From Synchiropus splendidus (taxonomy: Eukaryota > Chordata > Actinopteri > Syngnathiformes > Callionymidae), in contig NC_071340.1 of NCBI RefSeq assembly GCF_027744825.2, positions 7,331,501-7,395,500 on the forward strand: DNA of 64,000 nt. The letters run 5' to 3'. Below the pieces are notes generated by a model. That model did no database searches. It saw nothing but the letters and a program-made list of their open reading frames with translations, and was not told where the DNA came from. Position numbers and translations under genes: made by a program. Of this stretch, positions 48,761 through 58,291 are shown in pieces (position 1 is the first letter of the stretch; each line of letters opens with the position of its first letter).

Positions 48761-49063
48761 AAATAATAGTTTTATAAGCTAGAAATCATGAGCATTCCGA
48801 GGCGTTCACTTTGCCCACTACGGCCAAGTCTGACATTCAGTTCACCTTCCAAGGCTGGTGAGCTTCTTTAAAATGACAGTATTGATCTCCATAGCTTTTC
48901 TAAATACTTTTTAAAAGTAATAAAAAGCAATCACCACAAACAGCCTTTTCACCAACTGGTAAATCTCCACCCATCTATTGGGCAGCGGACACTGACCTAA
49001 TGACTTGACAGGACATGACTTGCATGTTACAAGTTGGCACACAAAAAATCTGATAACTCGGAA

Positions 49064-49075
49064 AGTTTCACTTCT
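49064..49075 (+). promoter_or_regulatory. Possible ISRE/IRF site upstream of the first chemokine gene
   Basis: AGTTTCACTTCT is one change from the AGTTTCNNTTTC core of interferon-stimulated response elements. It lies about 210 bp upstream of the TATA box. Confidence 0.3.
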
Positions 49076-49277
49076 CTTATTCACCCTTTCGTGAGGCTCA
49101 TTGTGCCAAACAAACCCGTATCTATAATCTGGGGAAAAAAAGTGGCCCAGAGGGAATTGTGTGGGCAGACATTTGGCAATGGCTCGAAATGAAGTTATTG
49201 GCAGTGACTCAAAGACATGTTGTCAACTTGAGGATCAAATTATTGCATTATGTCTTTCACTTTCTCTTGCTCACCTG

Positions 49278-49283
49278 TATAAA
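49278..49283 (+). promoter_or_regulatory. TATA box of the first CC chemokine gene
   Basis: TATAAA lies 82 bp upstream of the ATG at 49365, consistent with a start site near 49,308. Confidence 0.7.
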
Positions 49284-49364
49284 TTCACCTGCCGTTCTTC
49301 TCTCCAGCACACTCCCTCCTCAGAAGCCACTGACTGAAGAATCAGCAAACAATCCAGCGAAAGC

Positions 49365-49425
49365 ATGGCGTCTCCAGTTACAGCCCTTTTCTTGCTCGCT
49401 CTCATCTTCATGGGCTCCGAAGCAG
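49365..49425 (+). CDS. First chemokine, exon 1 (signal peptide)
   Basis: Encodes MASPVTALFLLALIFMGSEA and one base of the next codon; the donor is GCAG|GTAACT. Confidence 0.88.
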
Positions 49426-49895
49426 GTAACTAAGACCCTTTTTCTCAAGTGCGTCGCTTAATATAACAAGACCTAATCCTCTTATTATGCTTCCACAGTA
49501 GCCCCTCTGTCAGACTGCTGCCTGAAGACCACAAACAAAGTAGTTCCCAAAAAATATGCTTCAGATTATATCATCCAAGAAGCTGGACAAGGCTGCAAGA
49601 TTGAAGCCACAATGTGAGTAATGCACGTTGACACCTATGAATCTCGGTTCAGACTATGATACTAACTGGAGCTCTCTGGATTTTCTGGAAGAATCATAAC
49701 CAAGAGCAACTTCAAGCTCTGCATCCCTCATCCAGACAGGAGCCAACCAGTGGCAGATCTCATCACATACCTGGACAGCAAAAAATCAGCCTCAAATAAG
49801 GTGAACTTTCAACAAAGTATTCAATTGCTTTTGATTCAAGTCGCCTTATTATACATTTATTCTTTCAGGTTCACAATAAAAGGTCCACAAATTGA
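49365..49895 (+). CDS. CC chemokine, CCL19/CCL21-like, four exons
   Basis: A secreted chemoattractant predicted to signal through a G-protein-coupled receptor on leukocytes. Exons are 49365-49425, 49499-49613, 49692-49800 and 49869-49895, giving 103 aa. Residues 1-20 are a signal peptide (ALFLLALIF core). The mature part has the DCCLK motif (C27, C28), C53 in GQGCKIEAT and C69 in FKLCIP, the four-cysteine CC pattern. The C-terminal helix reads ADLITYLDSKK, followed by a short basic tail ending KRSTN. DCCL and the linkage to rusc2 point to the CCL19/21/27 group; the exact orthologue is not certain. A TATA box precedes the gene and AATAAA lies at 50115-50120. Intron 3 is only 68 nt. Confidence 0.88.
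49499..49613 (+). CDS. First chemokine, exon 2 (DCC motif)
   Basis: Follows TTCCACAG and encodes VAPLSDCCLKTTNKVVPKKY through GQGCKIEAT. The donor is AAT|GTGAGT. Confidence 0.88.
49692..49800 (+). CDS. First chemokine, exon 3
   Basis: Follows CTGGAAG and encodes IITKSNFKLCIPHPDRSQPV and ADLITYLDSKKSASNK. The donor is AAG|GTGAAC, phase 0. Confidence 0.8.
49869..49895 (+). CDS. First chemokine, exon 4 (last eight codons)
   Basis: Follows a pyrimidine-rich TTCTTTCAG and encodes VHNKRSTN then TGA. The phase and position match exon 4 of the second chemokine. Confidence 0.7.
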   Translation, partial: VHNKRSTN

Positions 49896-50114
49896 AACAG
49901 AGCTCAGAACCTGCCAGATGTTCCATTCCAAAGTTCATGTTGCTCAGGAGAACACAATATTCCGTTTGTTCAGTTGATGGTTTGTTTTCTTAAAAGTAAT
50001 GTGTGTTTTGTTCTGAATGTTGTTCATATTTTTAATAGCATAACAATGCTTTTTTTTTTTTTTTTCTAATGTATTTAGCCAAATGTCCGGTTCACTGCTC
50101 ACCTGATGTTATTC

Positions 50115-50120
50115 AATAAA
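50115..50120 (+). terminator. Poly(A) signal of the first chemokine gene
   Basis: AATAAA about 220 bp after the stop codon, followed by a T/G-rich stretch. Confidence 0.7.
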
Positions 50121-50140
50121 GTTTATTATGCTTTTCTAGC

Positions 50141-52140
50141 CAATGTGTGACTTACTAAGTATTTGGTGTAGTGGAAACTCAAGTAAATGAATAACACAAT
50201 GACTATGTTGTAACGATCCATAAAACCAAAACAATGATTAAAAAGGACTGACCAGCCATCACAACGATAGTCAAGAAGTTAACACTTTCAAAATTGGCTA
50301 ACAGGTGTTAGCACTTACGCCAGGAATAATCTGTAATGTAAGAAATATTTCATTTCAAACCTACCCATTAATACCACAATATGAATGAATACAGCCTTCT
50401 TATTTGTGATGTGGTCACATTTGTATCTCAAGAGGCGACTTTCACCACAATATTGCAATGGCTTGAAGCCACTACAATCTAAAGAAAGGAATAGAGACTT
50501 GGCCGCACATATGGTTTTAAAGTGTCCTATAAAAATACGCTGTTCACTTTTTTTCCACTTTGTTTGATATCGAGATGAATCTCACGCAATGGGAAATCTG
50601 GAGCTCCATCCTTTAAATCTTCTCTCACCGTTGTTGTAAAATCAACTGTAAAATGAAAAAAGTTGAGTAATGCAAGAAGGTGGCCATAATAAACATGTAA
50701 TTCAGTCTAATAGCGATGAGATAATTCTTGTACTTTTCATCGTTCGATCTGGCAGTGACTGAACGTTTCTGCTTCTGTTTTTGCACTTCCACATTTTTCA
50801 CTGAGGAAGAATTTTGTGAGATTTCCCTGTGAAAAGACGTCTCTATGTCATGACTTGCTCTGGAACTTGTGGGACTGTGTCGAAATGAAGAGCGAGCTGG
50901 ACAGCAGCCAGATGTTCCTGCCAAATGATTTAACTGCTTTGTATTGTAGCGGCTCCTGCATGCATCCTGTTGGGGATTTTTGAGGTCAAAATACTGGCGT
51001 TCAGCAAGGCAGAGTGCCAACAGGGAACTTACAAGAAACTCAGATGTTTATTGGAAGAGCTTCTCCGTGAGTGTAGCAGAGGGCTGAAGAACAAGGTTTA
51101 TTCTAAGCCATAAATCAAAGATAATAAATCTGACTTAATACATGAAAGTGGCCATTATCATAATAAATACAATATAAAAATCTTTACAGTAAAACTGCTT
51201 AAACGCTATAAATGAGCTCCAAAACAACCTCAAATCGGACACTGTTATCAGCCACTACAATTCTCTCTCTCAGTTTCAGAAGTTGGATGGTGACCTTTTG
51301 ACCATCATGAAGATGGACTTGATCCGTAAAGAGAATGGGTCGTGATGCTGAAAAGCGGGAGGGAGGTCAAGTGGACGGGGCAGACTGAGTCACATTTACC
51401 ACACAGTGGTTGTTTTCTGGGCTCCCAAGAGGTCATCAAGGACAGGTGTAAAGTCTCGTTGCAAGGTAAAAGATCTCAGCAGGATAGCATGGATGGGGAT
51501 GGATCATCTCGCCGGAGCATGTGCTTTCCATGGTTCATGACATGGGAAAGCCCCGTGGGCATTAATTCCCTCCGTCTGTAGTCAGGAACTGGGTTTGCTA
51601 TCAGTTGCACCTTGTCCTATTATGTCAAGAATAGAGGAAGCACACTGATCAAACGCAACTTTCCATTTTAAAGCCTCAGTTGGACTGCACCTTGGAATCT
51701 GCCAGGACAATCCAATGTTTTTATAGAGGACTTTCCGAATGCTTATCTGCTGACTCAGCAAAAGGGCTACCAACCTTCCATGTGCTTCCAAGTCATTTTG
51801 ACCCACATTTCTCGGGGCTTGCTTTTTGTTGACACTCAAGTCTCCCTTTCTTTTTGTTGCTAATTTCTGAGCTATTGGGAAGGTCAAGGTCAATTTTATT
51901 GATACAGCACATTTCCACAGCAAGTGCCGACCAAAGTGCTTTACGCACAACAATAAAACAAAGTACAGTATTACATGTATTACATATATAGACGAAACAG
52001 GACTAAATTAGGCATAAGCCTTGCATAAAAGAATGTAAAAGATAGAAAAAAGAAAAGAGAAAGCTCTGTCCCCTCGGGTCTTGAGGTTGGTCCTAGGGCA
52101 GCAAGTGGTAAATCTGTTGTGTCACATGACCAAGAGCCAT
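50141..52140. other. Intergenic stretch between the two chemokine genes
   Basis: No gene was recognised. A 131-codon minus-strand open frame (50625-51020) has no known relative, and a LINE-type tail lies at 51,887-51,965. Confidence 0.4.
51887..51965 (-). mobile_element. LINE/SINE-type 3' tail fragment
   Basis: On the minus strand it contains TAAAGCACTTTGGTC, then AAATGTGCTGTATCAATAAA and ATTGACCTTGACC. This is a very common tail of fish non-LTR elements. Confidence 0.5.
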
Positions 52141-52153
52141 TGTCAACGACAGC

Positions 52154-52180
52154 GGGGGTTTCCACAATCACTTTCAGTTC
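52154..52180 (+). promoter_or_regulatory. Candidate NF-kB and IRF-type sites of the second chemokine gene
   Basis: GGGGGTTTCC at 52154-52163 fits the NF-kB consensus GGGRNWYYCC. CTTTCAGTTC at 52171-52180 resembles an IRF half-site pair. Both lie about 130-150 bp upstream of the TATA box. Confidence 0.4.
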
Positions 52181-52306
52181 ACTATCAGTGAGTTTTCCCT
52201 GTTTGTAATCAAGTTGAAGTGGTCAGGAAATCATTGCCAAGGAGGGTGGGCCTTGACTCAGTCCACAATAGTGAAACTTGGATCAGAAAACTGGAAGTGG
52301 TGAGAC

Positions 52307-52312
52307 TATAAA
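52307..52312 (+). promoter_or_regulatory. TATA box of the second CC chemokine gene
   Basis: TATAAA lies 47 bp upstream of the ATG at 52359, which would give a very short 5' UTR. Confidence 0.7.
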
Positions 52313-52358
52313 TACCCAGACACTGTCTGTCTCTGTGAGATGTGACTCTGCTACGGAC

Positions 52359-52422
52359 ATGGCTGCACTCAACGCCTCCAAGCTCTTCCTCGTCTGCATC
52401 TTCATCGCCTGCTGCAGCTCAG
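52359..52422 (+). CDS. Second chemokine, exon 1 (signal peptide)
   Basis: Encodes MAALNASKLFLVCIFIACCS plus Ser and one base; the donor is TCAG|GTCAGT. Confidence 0.88.
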
Positions 52423-53596
52423 GTCAGTTCTCCCCCTCTCATCCTCACCACTGTTTACTTTGTTTGGACTCCTCAACATGAGTGAGGGGACGTTAGCAAA
52501 ATGTACATGTAAATATGGGATGCAAATGGAAAGAATATTTTCAGAAACTCTCATAAACCCACACCCACTGCCGTCATTAAGCTCTTAAAGAGCACTTTGA
52601 TGTTTGATTGAATTTAGCCTTATAAAGCAGAAACAAATAAAAATTGAGACCATAGCCATAAAGAAAGCATAGCGATTATAAAAGCACAACATACCACAAA
52701 CACAGTCATGGAATATGAAGAAAAAAGGAAAAAAAAAAAAAAAGAAATGAAACATTAATTGAAATACACATACTTTTTACAATAAAAGTAAAAATAAAGA
52801 GTTGTTTGTAGCTGTTTCTGGAGCTTCTGAAGTCCCAGAGCTGCACTCAGACCTGCCTCTTGACTCATTTTAAAAAGCTTCACCCAGTCCTGTTGACTTG
52901 GTCCTCATCGGATCCAAAAGGCTTTCAGGAGCGCTGACCCAGCTGTAGCAAGTACTACATATCATCGACAACACAACTGAAGGCTCCAGACCGACACAGG
53001 CTCTAATAGTTCCCCGCCTGAATCCAAGCACAATGTATCCTGTTCCACTGGCACTTTTGATTCTAAACATGAGACTTGACTTGGAACATTAGACGCGTCC
53101 ATCATGCATGTTTCCAAAAAGCTGAGCATGCAGCTTCATTTGTTTTTCTCTGACACTGACGGTCGTCGGTCTTGTGTCCGCAGTATGGTTCGCTGAGGCC
53201 AGACTGTCTGACTGCTGCTTGAGTGTCTCAGACAAGAAAGTGGACAAAAAATGGTTGGCTGACTACTATTATCAGGTTGAAGGTCAAGGCTGTGCGATCA
53301 ATGCTATCATGTAAGTGTGCACTGGCCGGGTTGCTGTTTAAGGAGCCAACTCTCATTGTTGTTTGTTTTGTTGTGCAGTTTTGTGACCAGGCGCCAGAAG
53401 ATGCTGTGCTTGCCAGTGGACAGTCCTCAGGCTGGAAGACTGATCAAGCATGTGGACCATCTCAAAGATGTCTGCAGGGAGAACAAACATGTAAGCGACA
53501 AGTTTTGTTTTGTTTTTTGCTGGATTTTTATATTAACGGTGGACTATTGTGCGTTAGCAGAAAAAACGCTGCTTTGGAGTGAACCAAACCCGATGA
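52359..53596 (+). CDS. CC chemokine with six cysteines, CCL19/CCL21-like, four exons
   Basis: A predicted secreted CC chemokine paralogous to the gene at 49.4 kb. Exons are 52359-52422, 53184-53310, 53379-53490 and 53561-53596, giving 112 aa. The signal peptide has the core LFLVCIFIACC. The mature protein has DCCL (C32, C33), C58 in GQGCAINAI and C74 in KMLCLP, the four standard cysteines. Two more cysteines lie in the C-terminal part: C96 (KDVCREN) and C105 (KKRCFG). The ending KHKKRCFGVNQTR is basic. Exon positions and phases equal those of the first gene, so the two arose by tandem duplication. A TATA box and an NF-kB-like site precede it, and AATAAA lies at 53617-53622. A damaged copy of its last exon occurs at 55.9 kb. 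Confidence 0.88.
53184..53310 (+). CDS. Second chemokine, exon 2 (DCC motif)
   Basis: Follows GTCCGCAG and encodes VWFAEARLSDCCLSVSDKKV through GQGCAINAI. The donor is CAT|GTAAGT. Confidence 0.88.
53379..53490 (+). CDS. Second chemokine, exon 3
   Basis: Follows TTGTGCAG and encodes FVTRRQKMLCLPVDSPQAGR through LKDVCRENKH. The donor is CAT|GTAAGC, phase 0. Confidence 0.88.
53561..53596 (+). CDS. Second chemokine, exon 4
   Basis: Follows CGTTAGCAG and encodes KKRCFGVNQTR then TGA. The donor side is absent because this is the last exon. Confidence 0.82.
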   Translation, partial: KKRCFGVNQTR

Positions 53597-53616
53597 AGCG
53601 AAGAGATTGAGACATT

Positions 53617-53622
53617 AATAAA
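53617..53622 (+). terminator. Poly(A) signal of the second chemokine gene
   Basis: AATAAA 20 bp after the stop codon. The same AATAAAAGATCATTTTAAAG context recurs in the duplicate at 55.96 kb. Confidence 0.65.
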
Positions 53623-54119
53623 AGATCATTTTAAAGTGAATCATATTGTTTCTCTTCTTCATTTCTCCATACATTCATTCAAAAGCATTAGGTGAATTTA
53701 GTTTAGCTTAATAACACAACATTAAAGACAGTTTAAAAATAGCAGTTATCCAGAGAGAGAAGGGAATGTTTTTAAAAATCAAAATGGTAATTTCAAATTA
53801 TTGCTCAAGTGTAATTAATAAGTAATTCAGTCACAAAACGGAATTTGACAAAAACACAATCCATCTCATGCAAGAAAAAAAATAAACTATAAATTACATT
53901 TACATCATAATCATGATGCATAAAAGACAAAATGAAATGAAAAAAAATGAAATGAAAGCATTGACAAAATACAGTACTACGCTGATAAAATGTGACAAAA
54001 GTAAAAAAAAAAAAAAAAAAGAGTAAAATCCAATGATACATTGTAAACAAAAACGAATTATTTATATATTTTTTAACAGTTTTGATCCAATAAATCCAAA
54101 ACAATATGATTATTTGACC

Positions 54120-55889
54120 TAAACCTCCTTCGTGGGAAAGGTAGTGACTGGACTACCTCACTTTAGAAGTCTGACTCGGTGGTTCTTGGCTCTTTTAAAA
54201 CCTTTTCTGATGAGATGACACGGGTCTTTGACATGCCATTCCGTGACACTGCTTCTGCCTCATCCAGACTGCTGGATCTTCGCCAGGGTGATCTCTCACT
54301 TTCCCAATTCAGTATTCATTTTCGGGTATATGCGTCTGAATCTGGATGGAATCTCCCGCTCTGAGAGCTGCTTTCTGTACCGCTTACAACGATGTCATCC
54401 ATGACCAGCTCTCCACTCAAGACGAACCGAAGAACTTGAAAGAATTGAGCAAGCTCTCCATTCGCATTGACAATTGGCTTCATGAACGTCAGCGTGATTT
54501 CTGGTCTGAACAAGGTTTTACCTCTGAGAGACCACTCCACCTCGCTGGGGCCAACCATGACCGATGTACAGACACTCCAGAGTCCATGTAGATTGATAGA
54601 GCCCCGCTCGTCTGCTTGAAGAGAGGTTACGTTTTACTTCTGTATTTCCTATCGTCCGGGATCCAAGGACACAAAACTGGATGCCCGTCCTCGCACCCTC
54701 CACTAATCACAATCCTGAGACCATCCTGCCCAAATCCTTGTTCATTGGTGCAGCCATTTGAGATGTAGAGAGAGCGGTTCAGGAGGTCCAAAGTCAACAA
54801 CCGGACCCTGGCTCAGGTCCATCTGACAAACTGTTTGTTCCGGAGTCCGTCCGCCCCCAAGTCCTCCAGTGGGGACCCAGGAACTACCAGAACTTAATTC
54901 CTACTTTAACAGCTTTTCTGGAGGCCCAACGTGAACCGGGACGTCAAGGAGTTTGTCGCTGCCTGCACCATCTGTTCAAGGGGTAAGACTTACCACTGGC
55001 TCTCTCTACCCATCCAATGCAACTGCACTCTGGCTGATCGTCAGCGAATCCCTGCCCCAAATTACCACCCAGGACAGAAGATGTGGCTGTCCACCAGGGA
55101 CATCCCTCTCCAAGTTGAGTCACCAAAATGCATTGGCCCATTCAAGGTCAAACGAGTCATCAACCCCACAGCTGTTCGTCCCAAGCTTCCATCTTTCCTA
55201 AAAACATACCGCACCTTCCATGTCTCCCTCCTTAAGTCTGTCCCCATCAGCCCCCTCAATTCGTCAAACGATCCTCCTCCTCTCCTCATTGATGACCACC
55301 CTGCCTACCCTGTGCACAAGATCCTGGACGTTCGCCACCGTGGACATGGGTTCCAGTTCCTGGTCAACTGGGAGGGATATGGCCCGAAGGAACGCTCCTG
55401 GATCTCCCAATGCCTCATCTTAGATCCAAGACTCAACCAGGACTTCTACGGGGAGAACCCACAAAACCAGGTAAGACACCAGGTGGCGCATCTTAGAGGG
55501 GCTGGTAATGTCACGAGTGCCCTCGGTCTTATTTTTATGGACGACTCCCTGCTCCCACTGTGTTTTCTTCCTCTCTTCCGGGATTTGGGGCGTCTCCATC
55601 TTTTCCTGCCAAACAGGCTCACTCCACGTTTGATGTTACTTCGCTATACCTTGGACTTTTCCCCAAGCGCTTTGAGTTTTCTGAGTTTGCAGAGTGTCTG
55701 TTGCCTGCTCTTCATTTGCTCTTCTCCCGCAATCCAGTGGACTTGTTACTGTGCCACTGGTTTCACCTTTCGTTTGTGCATTGGAACGCTTGTTTTATTT
55801 CACCTTATGGGATTGTTTGATTTTGTTTGCTGGACTCTGTCTCCCTCTTGTGTAAAGGTAGAGTATTGTTTCGGTTTACTACGTCTTTA
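54120..55889 (+). mobile_element. Ty3/Gypsy LTR retrotransposon remnant, internally deleted
   Basis: In order: a gag piece at about 54,180-54,590 with TRVFDMPFRDTASASSRLLD and, after a frameshift, SIRIDNWLHERQRDF; an RNase H-integrase linker at about 54,620-54,900 with SYRPGSKDTKLDARPRT and PESVRPQVLQWGP; and the integrase zinc finger at about 54,930-54,990. The integrase C-terminus and a chromodomain follow (55,020-55,440). A 3' LTR probably starts TGTCACGAG at 55509, just after a purine-rich tract. Protease, reverse transcriptase and the integrase catalytic core are missing, and no 5' LTR is seen. The remnant is inactive. Confidence 0.8.
55026..55470 (+). pseudogene. Gypsy integrase C-terminus with chromodomain, fragment
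   Basis: The open frame reads [17 protein letters not shown], then [20 protein letters not shown], and the chromodomain [20 protein letters not shown] followed by [12 protein letters not shown]. It is joined directly to a zinc-finger piece without the DDE core, so the protein could not integrate DNA. Chromodomains of this type direct insertion-site choice in intact elements. Confidence 0.8.
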
Positions 55890-56395
55890 TGTGAAGGTCA
55901 AAAAACAGAAAAAACGCTGAACTGATTAATCCAACCGACCCCTGAGCTTGAGACAACTAATAAAAGATCATTTTAAAGCGAATCACATTCTTTTTCTTTT
56001 AACTCATTTCTCCTTACATTCATTTAAAAGTAGTTAGGTGAATTTAATTTAGCTTAATTACACAACATTAAAGACAATTTAAAGTTATCTAGAGAGAGAA
56101 GGGAATGTTTTTAAAAGTCAAGATGGTAATTTGAAATTATTACTCAAGTGTAATTAATAAGTAACTCAGACGTAAAATGGAATAACTCAAAAAAAGCATG
56201 ATCCATCTCATGCAAGAAAAAAAAACAAATATAAATTACAATTACATCATAATCATTAAATGAAAACTTTGACAAAATACAAAATGTGCACAAGTAAAAA
56301 AAGTGTAAAATCCAATGATAACAAAACTAATTATTTGCATGTATTTTTTTGCAGCTTTGAAGCAATCAATCCAAAACAATATGACTATTGGACAA
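55890..56395 (+). pseudogene. Degenerate chemokine exon 4 and 3' flank (direct repeat, copy 2)
   Basis: CAGAAAAAACGCTGA matches the acceptor and start of exon 4 of the second chemokine but has a stop at the fourth codon. The AATAAAAGATCATTTTAAAG context and the following roughly 430 bases align with 53,610-54,119. Exons 1-3 are absent; the Gypsy remnant stands in their place. It cannot encode a chemokine. Confidence 0.75.
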
Positions 56396-56619
56396 ATTAG
56401 ATTAAAGAAGTGTAAGTGTAAAGACAGACTACTATGATGCCGGTCAGCCAGATCTACAGAGCTGGCAGTGCTTCATATAGTTTAGTTGAAATGCTGTAGA
56501 CAACAATAAGAGCAAACACACACGGATGTTATGTCGGGAAAAGAAAAAAACAAGAGTCCACAGCCAGACAGGTTTGTGATCACTTTGTAATTTCACATCC
56601 AATAGTAGTTTTGATAATG

Positions 56620-56809
56620 TCATGAGTACATGTCATGAAGCCTGGACACCGAGAAGAGGCGCTGATACTGGACGTATTTACAGGCAGAAGTGATCTGAGA
56701 GGTCAGCATGTCTGGAGATATGCACCGATCTGACACCTCTCCGATCGTCTGTCCACTCCGATCCAGACTCCAGTTGTTGAACCAAACATCTTGTGTTTTC
56801 GTCAACTGC
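56620..56809 (-). CDS. Candidate terminal exon of an unassigned gene
   Basis: A strong acceptor (a run of ten Ts, then GGTTGTTGCAG) precedes 62 open codons. They read QLTKTQDVWFNNWSLDRSG through CKYVQYQRLFSVSRLHDMYS and end in a stop at 56620-56622. The composition looks protein-like, but I recognise no family. It lies on the same strand as rusc2 and downstream of it. It could be an alternative last exon, the end of a small gene, or chance. No AATAAA was found just downstream. Confidence 0.35.
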
Positions 56810-57109
56810 CTGCAACAACCAAAAAAAAAACAATTCTAATCTTCAACATTTCCACAATGATGTTCCTCACATGAGGCTGGGCGTCAGACCGGTGTATGAA
56901 AGCCAGCTGTGAACTCAGCCAACGTCCTGCAGGCCGAACAACTTTCCCTAGTCACATAAAAAACACACAAACTTGACCGAGCACATTCACAGCCGAGCTT
57001 CTGTGTATTTACAGTTAAGTAACTTCAAATGAAAAACTGTACAACAACGCAACAAAATCATAAGTAAAAACTCCACAAGCCGTTATTTATTTAACGCATG
57101 TACATTTAC

Positions 57110-57203
57110 ATGATATTTGGGCGACAGGAGTAGTTCATTCTGTTTTCTTCGAAGGCCACATTTGAAGACGACTCTCCCCAGCGAGACTCCTTCCCTTTTA
57201 CAC
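57110..57203 (-). CDS. Candidate internal exon of the same unassigned gene
   Basis: Codons VKGKESRWGESSSNVAFEEN then RMNYSCRPNI lie between a weak acceptor (GTTGAAG) and an AT|GTAAAT donor. The exit phase fits the exon at 56620-56809. It could equally lie in the rusc2 3' UTR. Confidence 0.2.
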
Positions 57204-57754
57204 CTTCAACAGGGACGTTTTTTTCAGGAAAGTTGGAATCCGTGTAGAAAATACAAGAGAAGGTCAAGAGCCCTAAAGTGTCCAACAGTGCAGTTTCCCC
57301 ACTACCCCCTTTTAAGACATTTCTCCCACTATATAAATTCAACTTTTTACACTTGGACTTGCACATCCCGCTTGTTAAATACTTTGAAGGTACATATTTA
57401 CTTCAACCAACGACGTATCCAGTTTGATCTAAAGCCAAAGACAGCGTCAGTTTTCAGACCTGTTTGCCTGCTCTTCTCTATATCTCCTTTACAACATCAC
57501 ATACTACATCACTCCCTATGAGTTAATAGCTATTCAGTTAAGTTAAATTTACAATGTGAGTTGATGGTTCTTTCACACATTTTCCGCCACTTTCAGGGGT
57601 CACGAGTCACGCATAAAGACACACCTCTCACTCAATCCTCATATCAACCTCAGCATGTGGCACACTGGCATGAGGCCAACACACACCCAGGGAGATTCAG
57701 TCAGAAGACTCCAAATAAGCTTGTACCTCACCTTGAAAAGCATCGTGAACTCAC

Positions 57755-57846
57755 CAGCAGGGACATTATATACTGGTGGGACCAGATGGATGATTCTGTC
57801 CAGGCTTCTGATCAGACTGGTTGACAGGTTGGTTGGTTCATAAATA
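57755..57846 (-). CDS. Candidate upstream exon of the same unassigned gene
   Basis: Codons IYEPTNLSTSLIRSLDRIIH then LVPPVYNVPA run from a CAG acceptor (57847-57849) to a GCTG|GTGAGT donor in phase 1. A second donor at 57732 would extend it. No family was recognised. Confidence 0.2.
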
Positions 57847-58095
57847 CTGATCACATGTGCAATGTAGATAAATTAAAACCATCTTGTTGGTGGCACTTGG
57901 TCCACTGTCTGACTGTGAGAGTGAGATACCGGACCGGACGTCAGCTGGGAGCAGAGCAGCGGTGCATTGGATTCTTTGGGTTTCCCTGTCTGCTCTTCAG
58001 GGATGTTTTCATGCACACATGGATGTTCAGTCTGCATGCGTCCCTGGCATATGGTCTCACTGCCCAGTACTTCCACTAGGGCGCGCCAGTTCCTC

Positions 58096-58291
58096 TCACT
58101 GCTGGAGTTCCCGGCTCTCATCCATGCTGGTGAGAGTCACGTAGATGATGGGAACCAAACCCTGGCGAGAGTCCAGAGAGCACATCAGCCACTCTGGATC
58201 TGCTTTGCCCAGAACCCGCAGGACATCGCCCTTGTTGAAGCTGAGCTGGCCCGGTTCAGTGGCAATGTGGTGGCACAGCGCCCGCACCTCG
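58096..58291 (-). CDS. rusc2: rusc2 last coding exon (SH3 domain)
   Basis: Encodes [20 protein letters not shown] through [18 protein letters not shown] and [20 protein letters not shown], a complete SH3 fold with ALCHH in the ALYDY position. It stops at 58096-58098. Confidence 0.94.

Larger units (their letters stand above)
53554..54119 (+). repeat. Direct repeat, copy 1 (chemokine exon 4 and 3' flank)
   Basis: This stretch, from the last chemokine exon to ACAATATGATTATTTGAC, aligns throughout with 55,890-56,395. Shared blocks include AATAAAAGATCATTTTAAAG, GAGAGAGAAGGGAATG and TCAAGTGTAATTAATAAGTA. Small indels and substitutions are scattered over the whole length. Confidence 0.85.

Noticed and set aside
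53554..56395. The direct repeats as LTRs of the Gypsy element
   Set aside because: Copy 1 holds the last exon and poly(A) signal of the chemokine, there is no TG...CA structure, and a separate LTR-like start (TGTCACGAG) follows the integrase region.
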